Shown piece by piece: positions 26,574-39,100 of a stretch of 64,000 nt of DNA. The notes under the pieces are model-generated. The model was not told the DNA's origin and searched no databases. It worked only from the letters and a program-made list of their open reading frames with translations. The DNA comes from Thecamonas trahens ATCC 50062 (Eukaryota > Apusozoa > Apusomonadida > Apusomonadidae). Position 1 is the stretch's first letter, and every line of letters begins with the position of its first letter. The DNA lies in assembly GCF_000142905.1 (NCBI RefSeq), contig NW_013657658.1, positions 375,769 to 439,768 on the forward strand, given 5' to 3'. A program made the position numbers and the translations under genes.

Positions 26574-27153
26574 TCACGGTGGCCGCTTGTTCTCAACCAC
26601 AACGATGATGGTGTCGTGGCCCTTCCCCGGGAGCAGCGTCGAGCTCGCACACTCCCGCGCCGTCGCCCGCGCCTCACCCATCATCCCATCCATTACCACC
26701 AACCAATGCATCGCCACCAGCAATGTCGAGAAGATGCAGCAGGTGGTGCGCGCGCGGGTGGACGAGGTGACGCGGCTCGGGCGGCGACTGCTCGTCGTGG
26801 TGGATGATGTGTGGCCGACCAAGAGCAGTTTAAGACGATCGAAGGCGTCGTCGCCGCACCGGCGCGCTTCGACATAGCGTGTACTTTCTGTGTGGTAGCT
26901 GGTGCTGATGACCACAACATTATGGCTGGATCCGTAGTCGACTGCCCATGTCGGCTGTAATCGCCATCCCCAACACTCTGGTGTCGCGTCGGACGGCAGT
27001 CGACGCAAGATCACTTGTTTTTCGCAGGCATGGGGAAACCGCGAAGGGATGCCTGACGGCAGACTCGACATCGCACGCGCTATTGTCATGGGATTGGCTA
27101 CCGACAATGCTCCCACACCCGTACGTGGTATGACACTTGGCCTTTACAGGTAG
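26574..27153. other. ambiguous coding locus, strand undecided
   Basis: On the minus strand a frame is open for 180 codons (27116 to 26574), with regular GC3 and the end LLPGKGHDTIIVVVENKR, next to a GTGAGT donor-like site (26572-26577). On the plus strand a GC3-rich frame (26605 onward: VEKMQQVVRARVDEVTRLG, then RRLLVVVDDVWP) passes after one missing base at about 26823 into EQFKTIEGVVAAPARFDIAC. Further on, a TTGTTTTTCGCAG acceptor-like tract at 27015-27027 leads into a 41-codon open frame ending at 27153. GC-rich DNA often opens both strands. I recognise no family on either strand, and no in-frame splice joins the minus frame to the alveolin-like gene. Confidence 0.3.
27141..27148 (-). terminator. 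candidate poly(A) signal after the giant gene (TGTAAAGG)
   Basis: On the minus strand TGTAAAGGCC lies 13 bp after the TGA stop of the giant gene, one base different from the AGTAAAGG after FIG4. Confidence 0.25.
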
Positions 27154-27161
27154 CTAGCTAC

Positions 27162-30100
27162 TCAGTCCAGCCGCGAGTCAATCGAGACGATCGACGCCGA
27201 CGACAACTGTGCCGTGTTGTCGGTGGTCTCGTCGGCGGTCTCGTCGACGGTGGCGGTCGAGTACACGGTCGTGTCTTGGTCTCGCCCGCCGCCGGCGACG
27301 GCGCGGGCATGATGGCTGCGCGAGATGGCCGAGCTGGCCGACGTTGACCACGGATCCGAGTCGTTTGCGGTGTCAACGAGCGCCGAGGTCTGGTCTGACG
27401 ATGACGACGCTGACGAGCTGCCGACGTGCCGCACTGCAGCACGCTCGGCTTCGCTCCGCGAGCCAACTGACGACATGGTCGAGTGCAGATGGCCGACGCG
27501 ATTGGCAAGTGCGGCGCCCGACGATACTGAGTCCGAGTCCGATCCCGAGTCCGAGCAGGCACCGCGGCCAAGCTGGCCGTGCCCGCGGTGGATCTCCGAC
27601 CGCGAGTCGGCCGATGCAGTCGACGACCAGGCGTGTGAGTCCGAGCTCGAGCCCGAGCCCGAGCCCGAGCCCGAGCTGGTGTCGTCGATGTTGCGTCGAG
27701 CCCGGCCGGCACTCATGTTGCGCGACCAGCGCGGGAGGCCCTTGCCAACCTCGGACTCTCGCGACATGATCGATGTCACCGAGGCTGAGACCGAGGCCGA
27801 GCTCTCTGGATCGTCAGCTTCGGTTGTTCCTGACGGCGCAGGCGCAACCGCGGGTGAGGTGGCGTTCTTGCCGGCGACTGTCCCAACACCGGCACCCGAA
27901 GCCGAGTCTGAGCTCGAGGCCGAGGCCGAGTCTGAGCTCGAGGCCGAGGTCGAGCTGGCACTGCTACCGCTCGAGCTTTCGGCGCTGCTCGACTCGAGTG
28001 CGCTCGTCCTGCTCGAGCTGTAGTCGATACTTGACATGGACTCGCTGATGCGGAGGCCTGAGGCCGAGCCAGCGACGTACCAGTGCGGCTTGCGCTCGCC
28101 GGCCATCTCTTCGAGGAGGAACTCGGCCTCGACTTCGTCGAGAGCGCCGGCAAACTTGGCGAGCACGTCGACGTCCGAGTGGTACGACGAGTAGCCTTCG
28201 TCATCGGCCCGACGCAGGGCCTTCTTGATGGCAGCGAGCTTTGCGGCTGCAAACTCGCGGAAGGTGAGGTCCGAGAGCTTGAGCGCGCGGCGGAGGACGC
28301 CGATGTAGACAAAGACAAAGAAGCCGATGAACGACATGATAACAAACGACTGGATGAAGAACACGTCCTCGGTCTCCGACTCGGGCTCGCCGAGAGCGGC
28401 GAGGAGGGTGAGGACGAGCAGCGAGAAGAGCTCCAGCCGGTTTGACGCCGTGTCCACAAACGGCATGTACACCATGTGGATAATAACAAGGAACGAGCAC
28501 GCGATCATGAGCACCAGCTGGCGGTTCTGGCCATCCTGGAAGAACGCCACGTACAGCGCAGTCATCAGCGTTCGTCGACCGATGACGACGGCCTCGAAAA
28601 AGTAGGCCGACGGCCGGTAGGCGCCAAAGAGCGCACCGAAGCGGCGGGTGACAACGGCGTCGCGGAGGCCGTTGGCCTCGAGCGGCCGCAGCGGGTCGCG
28701 GATCCGGTTGCGGTAGTACCGCAGCAGGCCGGCGAGCATCGGCGGGAGCGGGAGGACAAGCAGCACAATAATGACAATGGCGAGAACCATCGGCACAATG
28801 TGCGCGCCACGGTAGCACGGCACGTCCGGCGCCACCTGCAGCCGCTGCTCGCCGTCGACTTGGAAGCAGTTGAGGAGCTGCAGCGAGGTCTTGGCCAGCG
28901 TCGAGTACGAAAAGCCGGCAATGGCTAGCGCGCCCGCCACGTACATGTCCAGCCGCATCCGCTTAAAGTACTTGACGCCGGCGATCCGGAGCACTAGGTG
29001 GACGAGCAAGTTGGCACCGAGGAGTGCAAAGAGGACAAGCGGAATGACCAGGCTCGCCATCTGCTTCTCCAGCGGGGAGAGCGGGGCCAGACACGACGAC
29101 GACGACGAGTTCTCGTCCGGCTCGCCCACCACCAGCCGCTCGAGCACCTCGGGCGAGAGGAGAAGGACCGAGAAAATGTTGAAGAACGGCGAGATGGGCC
29201 CGATGAGGAGTGGGCACGTCTGCGCCATGTACAGCACAATCTTGATGAGTCCACCGCCCTTGCCGGGCTTCTTGGCTAGGGTCATGATGACAAAGGCCTG
29301 CGCAGGCAGGAGCAGCAGCATGATGAGCGGCCAGTTGTACCCGTCGCACTTGACGCACTTGTTGGAGACCAGGAAGAAGCCCTCGGCGCAGTCGGCACAG
29401 AGCACGCCGGCTCGGTTGCGCCCACAGACCCGGGCCGAGCCGGCGGCGCAAAAGCCGAGCCCCGACGGGGTCGGACAGCACGCGCCCGGAATGCCGCAGC
29501 GCTTAAAGACCGGGACCTCTTCGTTCGGGTCGGTGATCTCGTAGAAGCCCGGCGTCGAGCCTACGTCGTCACCACCGGCGCAGAGGCCACCGATCGGGCA
29601 CGGCAAGCAGGTGATACTGCCTGCCCGCCGGTTAAAGGTTCCGTACGGACAGCGGATGCAGATGATAAAGCCGGCAATGTCGCGGTCGACGATAAAGCCT
29701 GGCCCGCACGTGCTCCGCACCGTCTCGTTGACCAGCGTCGTCGTCTCGGGAATCGAGGTCCACTGCAGCGTGTACGGCTGCGAGAGGTCGAGTACCTTGA
29801 GGAGCAAGTTCTCAAAGGTGGCGAGGCCCTCGATGACCGGCACCGAGACCGTGCCCTGCAGAACGGCTGGCGGAGTGCCGAGGCCCTCAAACTCCGAGTA
29901 GGTGCCGTCGCCGTCAAAGTCAAAGACGACCTTGATGATGACCTGGATTGGCCGGTCGCCTTCGGTTGTCCGCGTCACGGTGTTCTCAAAGTAGTCCTGC
30001 AGCGCAATGACCGACCCGAACCGCTCGTTGGCTTCCTTCAGCTGCGGCCACTGCGAGATCATCGACATCTTGGAGACAACAGAGGCCTGGACCGGACCGT

Positions 30101-33100
30101 AACCTTCGGCCACGTTGCCGGTGTAGGAGCACTCGACGCACCACGGGTCGACCACCGGGAAGGCTGACTCAAAGTAGACGCAGCCGCCAGCGATGTCCAC
30201 CGAGTTGGAGTCGAACCGGCCTTCGGTGACCAGCGCCGCCGACGGGCCGGTCGAGTTGGGCAGAAAGTAGATGGCACCGCCAAAGGCGGCCACGTTGTCG
30301 CGGAACTCGGTGCCACCGCTCACTGCAATTTGGCCCGGGTTCGACGCAGTCGTCAGGGCGCCGCCGTTGTTGCCCTTGTTTGAGGCGAACACGCCGCCGA
30401 CGACCGAGGTTGAGCAGAGCGAGTACACTCCGCCACCGTCCGAGGCCTGGCACGACTCGATTGTCGCGCCCTCTAGCCGGATCTGCCCGCCCGAATGCCG
30501 GCAGTAGATGCCTGCGCCCTGGCCGGCCACAAAGTGGTCGGCGATGCGGGTGCCGCGGACCACAAGCAAAGAGTCGAACCGCATGTACACGCCGCCGCCG
30601 TCGAGCGCGTCGTTGCGCGAAACGACGCCGCGTTCGATGACCACAGTCCCGCCCTGGTCGATTGACACCGCACCGCCGCCCTGGTCGAGCGTCTGCCGCG
30701 CCGAGTTGAGGGTGAGGAGCGAGTCGACAATGCTGACGGACGAGGTCGAGGTGGCATAGACCGCGCCGCCGGTGTCGGCCACGTTCCGAGTCAGCGTCGT
30801 CCGCACAATTTCCACCGTCGACGAGATGGTGGCGAAAACAACGCCGCCTTGTCCGGCGTCGTCGACCGAGTTGGCCTCGATGACGCAGTCCAGAATGTGG
30901 ACGCCCGACGCGCCAAACGAGTAGGTGACGCCACCGGCTTCGGCTGTGTTTCGCGAGAGCCGCAGTACGCTCTGCAGCGTGACCTGGCCGGCGTCCTTGG
31001 TGTACACCACGCCGCCAAAGGCGCCGACGTTGTCGACAATCTCGCCGCCGACCACAAAGGCGTGGCCGCTCTGGTCCGACGAGACGACGCCACCCTGCGG
31101 CGCCGAGTTGAGCCGGAAGACGCAGTCCTCCAGCCGCGGGCTCGCGGTCCGTGACGTGGCCACCACGCCGCCGAGGTCGCCTCCGACGTTGCTCTCGAAC
31201 AGCGAGTTGGTCACCTTGAGCACTGAGCTTCCACCGGCAAAGAGCGCGCCGCCGACCTGGGCCGAGTTGACGAGGAAGACCGAGTCGGTGACCAGGTTTG
31301 TGCCGACGATCGAGGCCCGCGCCGAGATGGCGCCGCCGATGGAGAGCGCCCGGTTGGAGGCGAACCTGCACCGCGACCAGCGAGTGTTGGCGTAGCGGAG
31401 CGAGACCGCACCGCCTTCGCCGGCCACATTGCGCTCAAAGGCACAAGAGGTGAAGAGGACTGTCGGCAGGTTGTCACCTGCCAGGGCCTCGGCCGTGGCT
31501 GCCCGCGACGCCGATGGCGGTGTGTCGTCGACCATCACCGCGGCGCCGACCACCACCGTGTTGATGTCGGTGACGTTGAGCCGGGTAAACTCGACGCCTG
31601 TGCTGTCACGGACGTAGACCGCCGGCCGCTCACCGCCGGTCACCTGGGTCACGATCAGGTCGTGGATGCTCGCACCAGTGGAGGAACTCACACTCAGCGA
31701 GCCCTCCAGGTTACCGGAGAGGACCGAGTGTGCGAGAACAAAGTCAAACGAGGACTCGATGTGGACGGCAGCGAGCGCGGCCGTGTTGCCGGTCACGCTC
31801 ACATTGACCACCTGGAGCCGGCGCGAGTTGAGCGTGGAGAAGAGCGCCGAGCCCGAACCGGCGATGGCGGTGTTGCCCTCAAGCACACAGTTCGAGATGG
31901 TGACATCGGTGACCTGCTCAAACGCCATGCCGCCGCCGTTGTTGGCGGCCGAGTTGCGGAGCGCGGTGACGTCGTGGACACTGACGTTGGAGCAGCCCGA
32001 GAGCTGGAGGCCGGCGCCGGTCGACGGGAGGACAGCCACCAAGTTGTCCTCGGCAGTGACCCGGAGAATGCTCGCCGACACCACGCTCTGCCAAAAGACG
32101 CCACCACCGGACGCACCCGAGTTGCCGCGGAGGATCACATCGGTGACATGAAGATCTTCGTCGCGCTCAGCGTAGAGCGCGCCGCCGCGTGCAGTGTCAG
32201 GCGAGACGACGGCGTTGGCCTCAAAGAGCGAGTTGGAAAAGTGCGTTGAGCGCCCGTTAAAGGTGTACATGCACCCGCCAGAGCGGGCGACGTTCCTGGA
32301 GTAGACCGAGTCCTTGAAGGTCGAGTTGTGCAGTGTCTCGCCAAAGAGGCAGCCGCCAAACTGCGAGGCACGGTTGGCGTTAAAGGTGGCGTCAGCAAGG
32401 GAGATCTGCGAGGCGTAGGCAGCGATGCCGCCGCCGACCCCGCCGGCCGAGTTGGCCACAAAGGCCGAGTCGGAGCCGTCAAAGACCGAGCTGGTCATCC
32501 ACAGGCCGCCGCCGTTGGTCACGGCGGCGTTGGCCGAAAAGTTGGACCACCTCAGCGTGAGCTTCGAGTCCTCCATGTACACACCGCCACCGAGCGTTGT
32601 CGCGGTGTTGGCCTCGACGGTCGAGTTGAGGAGGAGGGACTCGGCGGAGCGGATGGTGACACCTGCTGCACGCTGGGCGATGTTCCGCGAGAGCGTACAC
32701 GAGACAAAGGTCGAGACGGCGCCAGCGATGGTCGACACCGCCCCGCCGTCCTGCCCGGCGCTGTTTCCGCTCACCACCGAGTCCTCGAACCGGACCTGGG
32801 CCTGGGTCTCGAAGCTTAGCGCGCCGCCGTTGGCCAACGCTACGTTGTCTTCGACGGTGACTGCGGTAAAGACGGCAAACGACTTGCCGGCGACCACGAC
32901 AGCGCCGCCCGATCCAGCGCGTGCGGTGTTGGCGGTGAGCTGACTGCGGAGTACCACCAGGGCGCGGCCGTTCACAAAGATGCCGCCAGCGCCGTCGGCG
33001 GTGTTGCCGGTCATGGTGACCGCGTCGAGCTCGACGTCGGTGACGTTGAAGGCCATGATGGCACCGCCGAGGCCGGTGGCCGCCTCGTTGCCCGAGAGAA

Positions 33101-36100
33101 CGGTGCGGAGGACACGGGCGTTGCTCGACGAGTTAAGGAAGACCGCACCGCCGTGGTAGCCAGCAGAGTTGCCGTCAAAGACAAGGTCGACCAGCTGCGA
33201 GTAAATCATGCCGAGGGCCGAGACGGCGCCACCGCGATCGCCGGCCGAGTTGCCGACAAAGATTGAGCGCGACATGTTGAGCGAGCCGTCGACGACGTGG
33301 AGGCCACCGCCCGAGGCGCCGGCCTTGTTGTACTCGATCCTGGTGTCGTCGAGGACAAGGTTGGAGCCGGTGGCGACGACGATGCCGCCGCCGCTGCCGG
33401 CCACCGCGGTGTTGTTGGCAAAGGTGGAGAAGGGGAACTCGGCGATGCCTGCGTCCGAGACGTACGCGCCGCCGCCGTCGATGAGACCGACGTTGAGGAC
33501 GACGGTGGTGCGGACAAGGATTGGATGAGCCTCGTCTGAGATGCCGAAGCCGCCGCCGTACGCCGCCGTGTTCCGTGCGAGCACCGCATCCTGGACTACC
33601 GGGTCCGATCCGCCGGTGAGCACAATGCCGCCACCGATGCCGATGGCGGTGTTGGCCTCGACAACCGTGGCCACCAGCTGGGTCTCAGCCTCGTCGTAGT
33701 AGAGGCCACCACCCGAGGCCGCTGCGATGTTGTCGCGGATGACCGAAAAGCCAAGGACCGACGCAGTCGAGTTGAGCGCGTACACCCCACCACCGGCGTG
33801 GGCCGAGTTGCCGGCGATAATTGTGGTGTTGAGCGCGGTGTAGACATCGGTGGCGAGGAAGACACCGCCGCCGCTCGCGCTGGCAGTGTTGAGCGTGACC
33901 TCAGAGTCGAGAACGACCAGGCGCGACGAGACGACGTGGACGCCGCCACCGCTGCCGGCCGCGGCGCCGTTCCGAGTGACGACCGAGGCGTGGACGGCAA
34001 CGACTGAGATGCGGCCGACAAGCCCACCGCCGTAGGTTGCAGCGGTGTTGCCAATGACCGAAACGTCGCTCAGCGAGAGATAGCCGTCGTCGACGATACC
34101 TCCACCGCCATAGCTCGCAGCAGCGTTGCCGACAATCTGCGACGAGACAAGGACAACCGAGGCGTTGGTCTCGGCCATAAAGCCGGCGCCAAAAGCAGAC
34201 GCGGTGTTGTTGCCGATCTCGACAAGCGAGGCCGAGAGGACCGACGAGGCGGCGAGGAAGACGCCGCCGCCGGCGACAGCCGCGTTGGCCGCAACCACGT
34301 TCCGCCCGCTCAGCACCGGAGCACTGGCGCTCAGCAGTGCCCAGCCGCCACCGTTCAGCTCCGCCGAGTTGCCCGAGGTAGTCAAGTCGACAAAGACAGC
34401 CGCCGAGCCGAAACCGGCAAAGCCGCCACCGTAGCCCGACGCATTGTTGCTGGCGATGAGGGTGCGCTCTACCCGGGGCGACGAGGCGTTGGCGTAGAGC
34501 CCACCGCCGTCACCGCTAACTACGTTTGTCCGCACGATCGAGTCGGCAAAGGTGGCAACAACGTCGGCGGCAACGTAGGCTCCGCCGCCCGAGCCGGCGG
34601 CGACAGCGTTGGCCTCCAGCGTCGAGCGAGAGACATGGTAGCTGCCCGCCACACCCGAGGCGAGGAACGCGCCGCCGCCGCTCATATAAGCGGCGTTGGC
34701 AGCGAGGTGCGAGTCGAGCATGTCCAGCGTCGACGAGATGGCGTACAGACCGCCGCCCGAGCCGGCGACCGCCAGGTTGTGGGTGGCGGTCAGGTTGGTG
34801 CCCCGAAGAGTGCGCTCGCAGCATATAGACCGCCGCCCGAGTCTAGCGCGGTGTTGGCATCGAGGCTACTGGCATCGACGGTCACTACCACAGCAGAGTC
34901 GCGGAACGCCAGACCACCGCCGGAGAGGGCCACATTGGCGTCGACAGTGCAGCCGACAAGAGTGTACGGAGCAGGGCCTGCCGAGAAATGGGCGCCGCCG
35001 CCAAAGCCGACCCGGGCCTCGTTGGCTCGGAGGGTGGTCGAGATGACCATCGGCAGAGCGTCGTCGACCGCGAGGCCGCCGCCTGAGCCGGTCACCGCCG
35101 TGTTGCTCTCAAGGCGCGAGTTGGCGACGCGCACCACACCGGGGCCACTGACCTGCAGCCCGCCACCGGAGCGACCGGCCACGTTGTGCCAGGCCCGGAG
35201 CGTGCGGAAAGAGCCATCGAGAGAGGCGCCGGTCGCGATGCCACCGCCGCCGTCAAGCGCGGCAGAGTTGTTGGCGAGCAGTAGATCAGCACCGTCAAGA
35301 GTGCCATTGGCGACAAAGATGCCTCCGGCCGACGCGGCGAGTGCGTCGTTGCCGAGGGCGACAAGGTGGCGGATAACCGAGGCAGACCGGACGGCACAAA
35401 TGCCACCGCCGTTGCCGACGTTGGCGACGTTGAAGCCGACGATGGTCTCGTCCCAAACTCCGACCGGCCCGCCCACGTTGCCGTCGACGAGTGATGCGGC
35501 CTCGACGGCAGCCAGCGCGTTGGGCGACGCACCGTGAAGCGCAGCAGAGAGTTCATCTGCGAGGAGGGCACGAGTAGCGAGGCCGGAGGCGTCGGGCAGG
35601 GCATGGAGCTCGAGGACGCTGTCGACGACCTCCAGGCCGCCGCAGGCATCGCGGCCCAGGTTGCCCCACAGGTAGGAGCCGTTGACAACAGCCTTGGCGC
35701 CATCGACGGCGACACCCGCGCCGAGAGACGCGTTGTTGCCGACAGCGATGGAGCCAACGAGCTCAACAAGCGCACCCGAGTCGGCGTAGACGCCACCACC
35801 AGAGCCACCAGCGTCGGTCACAACGTTGGAGGAGACGATCGAGGACCTGAGGAGGGTCGAGGCCGAGCTGACGACAGCAATACCGGCGCCTCGGGTGGCG
35901 GCTGTGTTGGCCGCCACCCGTGAGGTGTGGACTTCAAGCACCGCCGAGGCCTCGCACATGACGCCACCGCCACGGGCGCCACCAGTGTTGGAAACGATGG
36001 AAGCGGCGATGATGCGCGAGACCGAGAGCGAGGAGAGGAAGACGCCGCCACCCTCGGAGCCAGCGGCATTGTCGTGGAGCTCGACCGAGTCCATGACCAG

Positions 36101-39100
36101 CTCGCCGCCGTCGCGGAGGTAGATGCCGCCGCCGCGATCGCCGGCGGTGTTGCGGACCACCGTCGAGTTGGTGACAAGCGCGTTGGACGAGCCAACGTAG
36201 CCGCCACCACCGAGGCTGCCAGCCGAGTTGTCAGCGACGACAAAGCCGGTGATGGCCGAAAAGGCGACGTCGGCAAAATAAAAGCCACCGCCGGCGTAGC
36301 CAGCAGTGTTGGTCCCGAGCTCGACGTCTGCGAGAACGACCCGGTCTGCGGCAGCGATCGAGAGCCCACCACCGGTCGAGTTGGCCTCGTTGGACGAGGC
36401 GACGACCTGGTTGACGTCAAATGTGACCATAGCCTCGAGGCCGATGCCGCCGCCCGAGCCGGTGGTGGCGACATTGCGGACCACTGCCAGTCCGGAAGCG
36501 TTGAAGACCGCGTTTTGACCAAAGACGCCTCCGCCCGAGCCGGCACCCGCAGTGTTGGCCTCGACCACACAGACCGAGACCACCATTTGCGCGCCCGACT
36601 GCGAGGCGAGCCCGCCGCCCGAGCGGCCGGCGATGTTGGCGATGGCGCTCACGTTGGCCAGGACGACCTGGGCGCCCGAGCCAGCCAGCAGCCCGCCACC
36701 GTCGACTGCTGCGTCCGAGGCTTCAATCCGGAGGTCTTGGGCGGTGAGCCGGGCACCGGTGACGACGCTGGCGCCACCGCCCGAGGCGGTAGCAGCTGAG
36801 CAGTTGAAGACGACCAGCTCGTCGCTCTCAACCACAGAGCCAAGCGCGACGCTTAGGCCACCACCGTTCCCGGCCACTGCGCGGTTTGCGACAAGCCGGC
36901 CGGAGGCGAGGACCAGCTGTGCGGATCGGTCACCGCAGAGTCCGCCGCCGGAGCGGGCAGCCTCACACTTTTCAAAGAGATAGTCCGAGGCGACGAGAAC
37001 GCCAGAGTCGCGGACTGCGGCGCAGCCACCGTCGCGCGCGGCGACCGAGTCGCGGACCACAACGTCGACCGCGGCGAAGCGGCCGGCGTCAACAGAGGCA
37101 AGGCCGCCACCGTCACCAGCCGAGACGCAAGAAGAGACGACTGCGGCTGTGAGATTGAGCTGCGAGGCCAGGCCAGAGACTGCGAGCCCACCTCCGTCCG
37201 ACGCTGCGGTGCAGCCCGTGATGACAGTGTCGCGCACGACGACCGAGCCAGCGGCGCGTACACACACACCGCCACCGAGCCGGCCAGCGCGGCAGCTGTC
37301 GATGACCGAGTCCGAGTCGAGGCGGGTGAGCGACGAAAGGACAGCGGCGAGGCCGCCACCGTCGAGACCGGCCTCGCATGCCGAGATGAGCAGACTCGAG
37401 AAGACTGGAGCTGCGTTCTCGCCCAAAACAAAGAGCCCACCGCCGTCGCGGGCAGCGATGCAGTCGGCGAGCTTGGACGAGGCAATGCGCGGCGAGGCGT
37501 GCCAGACGCCCAGCGCACCACCCGAGAGACCAGCGTACGAGGCCGAGATGTTGGTGCGGGTGAGAGAGACTTGAGTGCCGTGAGCAACAAAGACACCACC
37601 ACCATAGGCATCGGCGAGACCAGCGACGCAGGACGAGTCGGAGATGTCGAGCGAGGTGGCAGCGCCGATAGCGGCGAGCCCACCACCCGAGCCAATCCAC
37701 GGCTCTGCAGCCCACTCGCCGGCGCACGACGCCGAGCCATTGGCCGTGTTAAACTCCCAGAGACTGGTGTCGAGGACGGCCGAGCCGTTGGTAACGAGCC
37801 AGGCACCGCCGACGCCGCAGCTGACGACGTTGCGAGCGGCTCTGCCACCAACAGCGCGGACCGACGCGTCGCGGCCGACAAACACGCCGCCACCACCCGA
37901 GAGCGCCGAGTTGGCGGTGAGGAGGACGCGGGTCATGTCGACGAGAGCGAGCTCGCCGAGGCCAACGGCTCCGCCACGGCCACTTGGCGCGGAGCAAGCA
38001 TCAAAGTGGACATCCTCGAGGGTGAGGTTGGCAAACGCGGCGTAGATGCAGCCACCGTCGCCGCTGGTCGCCTCGCACTCGGCGAGGAGAGTGCCTGCGA
38101 GCGCGAGCGATCCACCGACGTTGGCGACGCATCCACCGCCGTCACTAGCAGAGCAACCAACGAGCGACGAGTTGGTGGTGAGCAAGGAGCCAGGAGCGCC
38201 AATGTAGACACAGCCGCCATGACCAGAGAGGGCGACGCAGTGTGCGATGCGGGCGCTGCGGTCGAGGCGGAGCTCGCCAAAGACGGCGGCACCGCCACCA
38301 CGGGCGCTGGCGGTATCAGCAGTGATGGTCGAGTCGTGGACGAGCGCGTGCGCGTTCGCCGAGACGTAGAGCCCTCCACCGTCGCCAGACGCCGAGTTGC
38401 CGACGACCGACGAGCTCGCGGCCAGCGTGAGGTTACCGAGCGGGCCGAGGCCAATGCCTCCGCCGTAGCCCAGAGCAAGCGACGAACCGGCGGAGTTGTC
38501 GAGCCATGCGACGCCCGAGGCCACCAGCTCGGCGCCTGCACCCTCAATCCATGCACCGGCACCGAGGCCGATTCCGCGAAGATCCGGGCTGGAGGCCGGA
38601 CCGGCAACCGAGACAGAATTGTTGGCAACGATGAGGTTGCTGAGGATGGCGACCGAGCCGTTGAAGACAGCAAAACCGCCTCCAGCAGCGCCGGCGGAGC
38701 AATTGCCCTCGGCAACATTGCCACGGACATCGACAGCCGCCATGATCAGCCTCGCCTGCTCGGACATCCAGACACCGGCGCCAGCACCCGCACCGGCACC
38801 AGCGACGCCGCCGACGCGATTGGCGTCAAAGGCACTCGCACCGGCAATGGTGACGTCGGCGCCGCGCCACAGCGCAAGGCCGCCGCCGCAGAGCGCAAGG
38901 TTGGCACGGAAGGTGACGGCTGTGAGCGTCGGGACGGCTGCATCGAAGATGAGCGCGCCTCCGCCACAGCCTGATGCGACGTTGCGCTCGAGAACGGTGT
39001 CGGCGATAACGACGCCGGCAGAGACGCCACCGAGCCAGAGCCCACCGCCACCGCCAACCGTGTCGCTAGCGCGCGCCGCGGCTGCGGCGGCCGTGGCCTC

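Larger units (their letters stand above)
26258..27161. other. intergenic region between two minus-strand genes; possible unrecognised small gene
   Basis: The left part (26258-26570) is repeat-rich: a G10 tract, a TG run near 26346 and a 12-bp tandem repeat. The right part has high GC3 and long open frames on both strands. It should include the 3' UTR of the giant gene and the promoter of the alveolin-like gene. Confidence 0.5.

Noticed and set aside
27001-27060. RRHGET peptide as a phosphoglycerate mutase-type motif
   Set aside because: It is an isolated match in a short frame without the rest of the fold; the same bases form a splice-acceptor-like tract in another reading.
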